From assembly GCA_000719105.1 (NCBI GenBank), contig JODX01000001.1, positions 620,001-684,000 of the forward strand: a stretch of 64,000 nucleotides of DNA, in the 5' to 3' direction. A program made the translations under genes and the position numbers. Source of the stretch: Streptomyces sclerotialus. GTDB lineage: Bacteria > Actinomycetota > Actinomycetes > Streptomycetales > Streptomycetaceae. Every line of letters starts with the position of its first letter. Positions within the stretch are counted from its first letter, which is position 1. The notes below the pieces were generated by a model, which did not search any database, was not told the DNA's origin, and worked only from the letters and a program-made list of their open reading frames with translations. This document shows positions 58,965 to 64,000 of this stretch, in pieces.

Positions 58965-60209
58965 TTACGAACCGACCTTGCGCTTGTTCCACACGTCGAA
59001 CCCGACCGCCGCCAGCAGCACCAGGCCCTTGATGACCTGCTGCCAGTCGGTGCCGATGCCGACGAGGTTCATACCGTTGTTCAGCACGCCCAGGACCAGA
59101 CCGCCGATGATCGCGCCGAGGACGGTGCCGACGCCGCCGCTCATCGACGCGCCGCCGATGTACGCGGCCGCGATCGCCTCCAGCTCGAAGTTGAGGCCGG
59201 CCTTGGGCGAGGCCGCGTTGAAGCGGGCGGCGAAGACCAGACCCGCCAGGGCCGCGAGCATGCCCATGTTCACGAAGAGCAGGAAGGTGACCTTCTTGTC
59301 CTTCACACCCGACAGCTTGGCCGCGGGCAGGTTGCCGCCGATGGCGTAGACGTGACGGCCGATGATCGCGTTGCGCATCACATAGCCGAAGCCGACGACC
59401 AGTACGCCGAGGATCAGCAGGACGATCGGGGCGCCCTTGTAGCTGGCCAGCAGCATCGTGACGACGAGCACGGCGGCGGAGAGGGCGACCAGCTTGAGCA
59501 CGAACATGTTCGTAGGCAGCACATCGAGCGCGAACTCCTGCTGCCGCTTGCGGTCGCGGATCTCCTGGAGCACGACGAAGACGATCAGTCCGAGGCCGAG
59601 CACCAGAGTCAGGTTGTGGTAGTTGGTCTCCGGACCGACCTCGGGCAGGAAGCCGTTGGCCACCTTCTGCAGGCCCTCGGGGAACGGGCCGAGGGTCTGG
59701 CCCTCCAGGAAGATCTCGGTCGCGCCGCGGAAGACCAGCATGCCCGCCAGGGTCACGATGAACGACGGGATGCCCAGATACGCGATGAAGAACCCTTGTG
59801 CCGCGCCCGCGACCGCGCCGATGGCCAGACACAGCACCACGGCCAGCGGCCACGCTATGTCGTTGTTCACCATGAACACGGCGGCGATCGAGCCGACGAA
59901 CGCGGTCAGTGAGCCGACCGACAGATCGATGTGGCCCGCGATGATGATCAGCATCATGCCGATCGCGAGGATCAGGATGTAGCTGTTCTGCAGCACCAGG
60001 TTGGAGACGTTGCGCGGCAGCAGCAGGTCGCCGTCGGTCCAGACGGCGAACAGCGCCACGATCAGACCGAGGGCGATCAGCATGCCGTACTGCCGCATGT
60101 TGCGGCGCATGCCGTCCATCACCAGTTGCAGCAGGCCTCCGCCCGTGGCCGAGCCGCCCTTGCCGGGCGGCGCCGGGGCCGGCGTCTTGGCGGTCACGTC
60201 CGTGCTCAT
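58965..60209 (-). CDS. mmsB: Multiple-monosaccharide ABC transporter permease
   Basis: A 414-aa permease of the ribose/xylose class with about ten helices ([73 protein letters not shown]). The HIDLSVGS loop is typical. It forms the channel for the ChvE-type binding protein. Start overlaps the ATPase stop (ATGA). Confidence 0.93.
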   Translation of the reverse strand: MSTDVTAKTPAPAPPGKGGSATGGGLLQLVMDGMRRNMRQYGMLIALGLIVALFAVWTDGDLLLPRNVSNLVLQNSYILILAIGMMLIIIAGHIDLSVGSLTAFVGSIAAVFMVNNDIAWPLAVVLCLAIGAVAGAAQGFFIAYLGIPSFIVTLAGMLVFRGATEIFLEGQTLGPFPEGLQKVANGFLPEVGPETNYHNLTLVLGLGLIVFVVLQEIRDRKRQQEFALDVLPTNMFVLKLVALSAAVLVVTMLLASYKGAPIVLLILGVLVVGFGYVMRNAIIGRHVYAIGGNLPAAKLSGVKDKKVTFLLFVNMGMLAALAGLVFAARFNAASPKAGLNFELEAIAAAYIGGASMSGGVGTVLGAIIGGLVLGVLNNGMNLVGIGTDWQQVIKGLVLLAAVGFDVWNKRKVGS

Positions 60210-61756
60210 CGGGTTACCTCTTTGTCCTTCGTCATCTGACGCATCAGCGATTCCTGTGAGGCCTCGGCCCGCGAGAACTCACCGGTGAGCCGTCCCGCGG
60301 CCATGGTGTAGATGCGGTCGCACATGCCGAGCAGCTCGGGCAGCTCGGACGAGATGAAGACGACCGCCTTGCCCTCGGCCGCCAGTTGGTCGATGACCGT
60401 GTAGATCTCGTACTTCGCGCCGACGTCGATACCGCGTGTCGGTTCGTCCAGGATCAGCACGTCCGGACCGGTGAAGATCCACTTGCTGAGGACGACTTTC
60501 TGCTGGTTGCCGCCGGACAGCTTGCCCACCGGTTCGAAGACGGTCGGCGCCTTGATGTTCATGGACTTCCGGAAGCCCTCGGAGACCTGCCGTTCCTCGT
60601 GCTCGTCGACGACACCGCCCTTGGCGACCTTGCGCAGCGCGCTGAGCGAGATGTTGCGGTTGATGGTGTCGATGAGGTTGAGGCCGTAGTGCTTGCGGTC
60701 CTCGGTGACGTACGCGATGCCGTGCTTCACCGCCTCGGGCACGGTCTTCGTACGGATCTCCGTGCCGTCCTTGAGGACCGTGCCGCCCGTGTGCCGGCCG
60801 TAGGTGCGCCCGAAGACGCTCATCGCGAGCTCGGTGCGCCCGGCGCCCATCAGGCCCGCGATACCGACGATCTCCCCGCGCCGCACCTGGATCGACACGT
60901 CGTCGACCACCTTGCGCGACTGGTCGATCGGGTGGTGCACGGTCCAGTTGCGGATCTCCAGGGCGGGCGCGACGCCCTCCTCCGGCTGGTGCGGCGTCCG
61001 CTCCGGGAAACGGTTCTCCAGGTCGCGGCCCACCATGCCGCTGATGATCCGGTCCTCGGTGGTCTCCTCGGACTTCACATCGAGCGTCTCGATGGTGTGC
61101 CCGTCGCGGATGATCGTCACCGAGTCGGCGACCCGGCGGATCTCGTTCAGCTTGTGGGAGATGATGATCGAGGTGATGCCCTGATTCTTCAGGTCGAGGA
61201 TCAGGTCCAGGAGCTTGCCGCTGTCCTCGTCGTTCAGCGCCGCCGTCGGCTCGTCGAGGATGAGCAGTTTCACCTTCTTCGACAGCGCCTTGGCGATCTC
61301 CACGAGCTGCTGCTTGCCCACGCCGATGTCGGCGACCCGGGTCTCCGGGTGCTCGTCCAGGCCGACGCGGCGGAGCAGCTCGGTGGCGTGCTTCAGCGTG
61401 TCGTTCCAGTTGATGAAGCCGCGCCTCGCGTGCTCGTTGCCGAGGAAGATGTTCTCCGCGATGGAGAGATAGGGCACCAGGGCCAGTTCCTGGTGGATGA
61501 TCACAATGCCGTGCTGCTCACTGGCCCTGATGTCCTTGAACGCGCAGACCTCTCCCTCGAAGAGGATGTCCCCCTCGTAGGTGCCGTGCGGGTGGACGCC
61601 GGAGAGGACCTTCATCAGGGTCGACTTGCCGGCGCCGTTCTCGCCGCAGATGGCGTGGACCTCGCCCTGCCGGACGGTCAGCGTGACGTCCGACAGCGCC
61701 TTGACGCCGGGAAAGGTCTTGACGATCGAGCGCATTTCCAGGACGGGTCCCGCCAT
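60206..61756 (-). CDS. mmsA: Multiple-monosaccharide ABC transporter ATP-binding protein
   Basis: A 516-aa double ATPase. First domain: Walker [23 protein letters not shown] and [13 protein letters not shown]. Second domain: the degenerate Walker [10 protein letters not shown], signature [15 protein letters not shown], and [14 protein letters not shown]. This arrangement, with one degenerate domain, is normal for sugar importers of the CUT2 class. The ATG at 61756 is chosen over the TTG at 61771 because family proteins begin near [11 protein letters not shown] and GGAAGG-like bases precede it. Confidence 0.94.
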   Translation of the reverse strand: MAGPVLEMRSIVKTFPGVKALSDVTLTVRQGEVHAICGENGAGKSTLMKVLSGVHPHGTYEGDILFEGEVCAFKDIRASEQHGIVIIHQELALVPYLSIAENIFLGNEHARRGFINWNDTLKHATELLRRVGLDEHPETRVADIGVGKQQLVEIAKALSKKVKLLILDEPTAALNDEDSGKLLDLILDLKNQGITSIIISHKLNEIRRVADSVTIIRDGHTIETLDVKSEETTEDRIISGMVGRDLENRFPERTPHQPEEGVAPALEIRNWTVHHPIDQSRKVVDDVSIQVRRGEIVGIAGLMGAGRTELAMSVFGRTYGRHTGGTVLKDGTEIRTKTVPEAVKHGIAYVTEDRKHYGLNLIDTINRNISLSALRKVAKGGVVDEHEERQVSEGFRKSMNIKAPTVFEPVGKLSGGNQQKVVLSKWIFTGPDVLILDEPTRGIDVGAKYEIYTVIDQLAAEGKAVVFISSELPELLGMCDRIYTMAAGRLTGEFSRAEASQESLMRQMTKDKEVTR

Positions 61757-61788
61757 GGTCGTGCCTTCCAATCCGTGGGGTTCGGCGG

Positions 61789-62901
61789 TTACTTGAGGTC
61801 GGCTTCCTTGATGTAGCCGGAGTCGACCACCGTCTTCTGGTAGTTCTCCTTGTCGACGCTCACCGGCTCCAGCAGGTACGCGGGCACGACCTTGGCACCG
61901 TTGTCATACGTCTTGTCGTCGTTGATCTCGGGCTTCTTGTCGTTGAGCGAGGCGTCGACCATGTTGGTGGCGACCTTGGCGAGCTCGCGGGTGTCCTTGT
62001 AGACGGTCATCGACTGCTGGCCGTCGATGATCGACTTCACCGAGGCGAGCTCGGCGTCCTGGCCGGTGACGACCGGCAGCGGCTTGTCCTTGGTGCCGTA
62101 GCTGTCCGACTTCAGGGCGGACAGGATGCCGATGGAGATGCCGTCGTACGGCGAGAGCACCGCGTCGACGCGCTCGCTCTTGTAGGCCGAGGTCAGGATG
62201 TCGTCCATGCGCTTCTGGGCGGTGCCGCCGTCCCAGCGCAGGGTGGTGACCTGGGTGAGCTCCGTCTGGCCGGACCGGACGACGAGCTGCTTCTTGTCGA
62301 TGTAGGGCTGCAGGACGTTCATCGCGCCCTGGAAGAAGTAGCGGGTGTTGTTGTCGTCGTTGGAGCCGGCGAACAGCTCGATGTTGAAGGGGCCCTTCTC
62401 GCTGCCGTCCTTCAGGCCCAGCTTCTCCACGATGTAGGTGCCCTGGAGCTCGCCGACCTTCTCGTTGTCGAAGGACGCGTAGTAGTCGACGTTGTCCGTG
62501 CCGAGGATCAGGCGGTCGTAGGAGATCACCGGGATGTCGGCGTCCTTGGCCTGCTGGAGCACGTTGTTCAGCGACTTGTTGTCGATGGCCGCGATGATCA
62601 GGGCGTCCACGCCCTGCGTGATCAGGTTCTCGATCTGGGAGACCTGCTGGTCGGGGTCGTCCTCACCGTAGACCAGCTTGGCCTCGAAGCCCTTGGCCTC
62701 CAGGTTGTCGACGACGTACTTGCCGTCGGCGATCCAGCGCTCGGAGGACTTGGTGGGCATGGCGACACCAATGGTGGCGCCGTCCGCGCCTCCCTTGCCC
62801 TCCTCGCTGCCGCCCTCGCTGTTCTGGCCGCAGGCGGAGAGGGTGAGGGCGAGTGAGGCGGCGGAGGCCAGGGCGGCGAATGCGGCTCGGCGGTTGCGCA
62901 T
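61789..62901 (-). CDS. chvE: Monosaccharide ABC transporter substrate-binding lipoprotein (ChvE-like)
   Basis: A 370-aa periplasmic-binding-fold lipoprotein: signal with lipobox ([10 protein letters not shown]), then [41 protein letters not shown] and [20 protein letters not shown], matching ChvE-type binders of arabinose, galactose and xylose. First gene of the importer operon, upstream of mmsA, mmsB and galM. ATG 62901 with AAGGA nine bases upstream; ATGs at 62907 and 62910 are possible. Confidence 0.93.
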   Translation of the reverse strand: MRNRRAAFAALASAASLALTLSACGQNSEGGSEEGKGGADGATIGVAMPTKSSERWIADGKYVVDNLEAKGFEAKLVYGEDDPDQQVSQIENLITQGVDALIIAAIDNKSLNNVLQQAKDADIPVISYDRLILGTDNVDYYASFDNEKVGELQGTYIVEKLGLKDGSEKGPFNIELFAGSNDDNNTRYFFQGAMNVLQPYIDKKQLVVRSGQTELTQVTTLRWDGGTAQKRMDDILTSAYKSERVDAVLSPYDGISIGILSALKSDSYGTKDKPLPVVTGQDAELASVKSIIDGQQSMTVYKDTRELAKVATNMVDASLNDKKPEINDDKTYDNGAKVVPAYLLEPVSVDKENYQKTVVDSGYIKEADLK

Positions 62902-63149
62902 GATCATCATCCTTGATGTGGTGGGCCGGCTCGGGCGGCGGTGGTGCGAGGCCTTGCAGGGGAGGCGCTCCGTGCGGTGCGAGGGAGACCGAGGAGAGTG
63001 TGTGGGATCGTGTGCGGTGGTGTCTGCTTCTGTACAGGGACCTTTGTTCGAACGTTATGAAGGACGTCGAAGCGCGGTGGTGCAGTCACGTCGGGGCGCG
63101 GTGGTGCGGGCGCGCCGGACCGTGGTCGTGAAAGCGCGCCGGACCGCGG
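62902..63149. other. Upstream region of the chvE operon
   Basis: About 250 bases. It holds the palindrome GTTCGAAC (63046-63053) overlapped on the - strand by a possible -10 TAACGT (63052-63057), a candidate repressor site for the importer operon, and most of the 24-bp repeat array at 63068-63163. No gene seen. Confidence 0.5.
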
Positions 63150-63163
63150 TCACACAGGCGCGT
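63068..63163. repeat. 24-bp tandem repeat, four copies
   Basis: Four head-to-tail units of 24 bp starting at 63068, 63092, 63116 and 63140, of the form CGG-GCGCGGTGGT-G-n-GCGCGC. The last unit runs 14 bases into the 3' end of the U32-like gene. Because the unit length is a multiple of three, the + strand reads as a repeated Arg-Arg-x-Ala-Val-Val pattern, which is probably incidental. Confidence 0.8.
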
Positions 63164-64000
63164 CGAACCGCTTCAGCTCGCCCGGCAGCCGCGTCCCGAG
63201 GGGCGCCATGTCGTCGCCCACGCCGTGCCGTTCGAGCAGGTCGAGGGCGAGCCGGCCGCGCCGTACCCGCTCCCGGGCGGTGGCCAGGGTCAGCTCCCGC
63301 ATGTGGTGTCCGTACGGGTAGATCCCGGGCGCCTTGGCCAGTCCGAACTTGAGGTAGATCGGCGCACCGCGCCGGATCAGTTCGGCGATCTCGTACATCC
63401 GCACATAGCCGCCGAGGTCGTCGGGGGCCTCGACGTACATGTCCATCGGGGTGCCGGAGAGCCGGCGTATCTCGGTGAGGTGGTCCAGCGTCAGATCGCT
63501 GGGCACGTTGACCGAGTCGGCGCCGAGGTTCTCGTACACGGCGTACGAGGCCGGATTGACCGGGCCGATCAGCGCGGACACCTTGAGCGTCGTGTCGGCG
63601 GGGATGATCCCGGCGGTCCGTGCCCGGTGCAGCGTCCACAGCACCCCCTCGTCCGCGACGAGCAGGCACTTCACTCCCAGCTCGGTGGCGCGGATCGCGT
63701 CCTCCACGCAGCCGGCGACCGCGTCGTGGCCCCGGGCGCGCAGGCCCGCCCCGCCCGAGTCGGTGCGGGTGGAGCCGCCGATGTCCCAGGTGCCGCGCGG
63801 GCCGGTGAACAGGCAGAGCTCGATGTCGCGCGCGGCGGTGGCCTCGACCATCTCGGTGATCTCGGCGTCGGTCAGCATCCACACGCCGCTGCCCTGGCTG
63901 ATCCGGTGGATCGGCACATCGAGCCGCGAGGACTCCTTGAGGACCACGGCCAGCGCCTCGGGCCCCTCGCACGAGGGAATCTCGGTGCGCCAGCGGCCGC
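63150..64000 (-). CDS. U32-peptidase-like protein, 5' end beyond the window
   Basis: The frame is open to the last base of the window on the - strand, so the start is outside it. The visible 282 codons read EGPEALAVVLKESSRLDVPIHRISQ, MLTDAEITEMVEATAARDIELCLF, VEDAIRATELGVKCLLVADEG, SALIGPVNPASYAVYENLGADSVN and RGAPIYLKFGL, a TIM-barrel pattern like U32 peptidase/collagenase-like proteins. Actual peptidase activity is unproven for most members. The position directly upstream of chvE on the same strand suggests a link to sugar uptake is possible but not shown. Confidence 0.78.
   Translation of the reverse strand, partial: GRWRTEIPSCEGPEALAVVLKESSRLDVPIHRISQGSGVWMLTDAEITEMVEATAARDIELCLFTGPRGTWDIGGSTRTDSGGAGLRARGHDAVAGCVEDAIRATELGVKCLLVADEGVLWTLHRARTAGIIPADTTLKVSALIGPVNPASYAVYENLGADSVNVPSDLTLDHLTEIRRLSGTPMDMYVEAPDDLGGYVRMYEIAELIRRGAPIYLKFGLAKAPGIYPYGHHMRELTLATARERVRRGRLALDLLERHGVGDDMAPLGTRLPGELKRFDAPV

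Noticed and set aside
63068..63352. A + strand gene encoding Arg-Arg-x-Ala-Val-Val repeats
   Set aside because: The repeat pattern comes from a 24-bp DNA array; the frame then runs antisense to the U32-like gene and has no ribosome binding site.

Overview
This 64-kb window is a piece of a high-GC actinobacterial chromosome, almost certainly Streptomyces. The reasons are the very high GC content, GTG/TTG starts, many 4-bp ATGA start/stop overlaps, an HrdA-type sigma factor next to dnaG, a second MreB-like gene (mbl), a malonyl-CoA synthetase of the S. coelicolor MatB type, and an AftD-like gene with its small DUF2613 neighbour. All calls come from reading the sequence; no database search was run.

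Left part (1-21.8 kb) is mostly core genome: the end of a sirohydrochlorin-chelatase-like gene, dgt, a ferredoxin-reductase-like flavoprotein, dnaG and hrdA on the + strand; a heterodimeric ABC exporter, an FGGY kinase and a YtxH-like protein on the - strand; two identical tRNA-Asn genes and one CAU-anticodon tRNA; mbl; an AccD/AccA-like carboxyltransferase coupled to matB; a MerR-PP2C fusion; an ATP-grasp protein; and a frameshifted GyrI-like pseudogene. Upstream of matB lies a structured leader that looks like a T-box.

Middle part (21.8-39.7 kb): a long - strand run encodes an envelope or glycan locus (GT4 glycosyltransferase, three SAM methyltransferases, a 1456-aa AftD-like membrane protein, a free-standing condensation-type acyltransferase, a Trm112-like protein), with DUF3068 and DUF2613 proteins beside it. 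After an IclR/SMP-30 pair comes a compact four-gene - strand operon: XRE regulator, ImmA/IrrE-like metallopeptidase, seven-helix MAB_1171c-type membrane protein and FAD monooxygenase. Two identical 10-bp palindromes lie upstream of its promoter.

Right part (39.8-64 kb) is dominated by arabinan/L-arabinose use: a MalEFG-type ABC importer followed by a GH43 arabinanase and a GH51 arabinofuranosidase; a second operon with two GH43 enzymes, one carrying a ricin-type domain; and a ChvE-MmsA-MmsB monosaccharide importer with an aldose 1-epimerase. The two enzyme operons share a pair of upstream motifs and are probably one regulon. Between them are an Rrf2 regulator, small unknown proteins, a Rieske/DUF2231-DUF1360-alcohol dehydrogenase-DUF4383 stress-like run, a TSUP transporter and an RsbW-like ATPase. 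The window ends inside a U32-like gene.

Best candidates for undescribed biology are the XRE/peptidase/7TM/monooxygenase cassette, the T-box-like leader before matB, the MerR-PP2C fusion, and the AftD-like glycan locus in a genus that is not known to make arabinogalactan.
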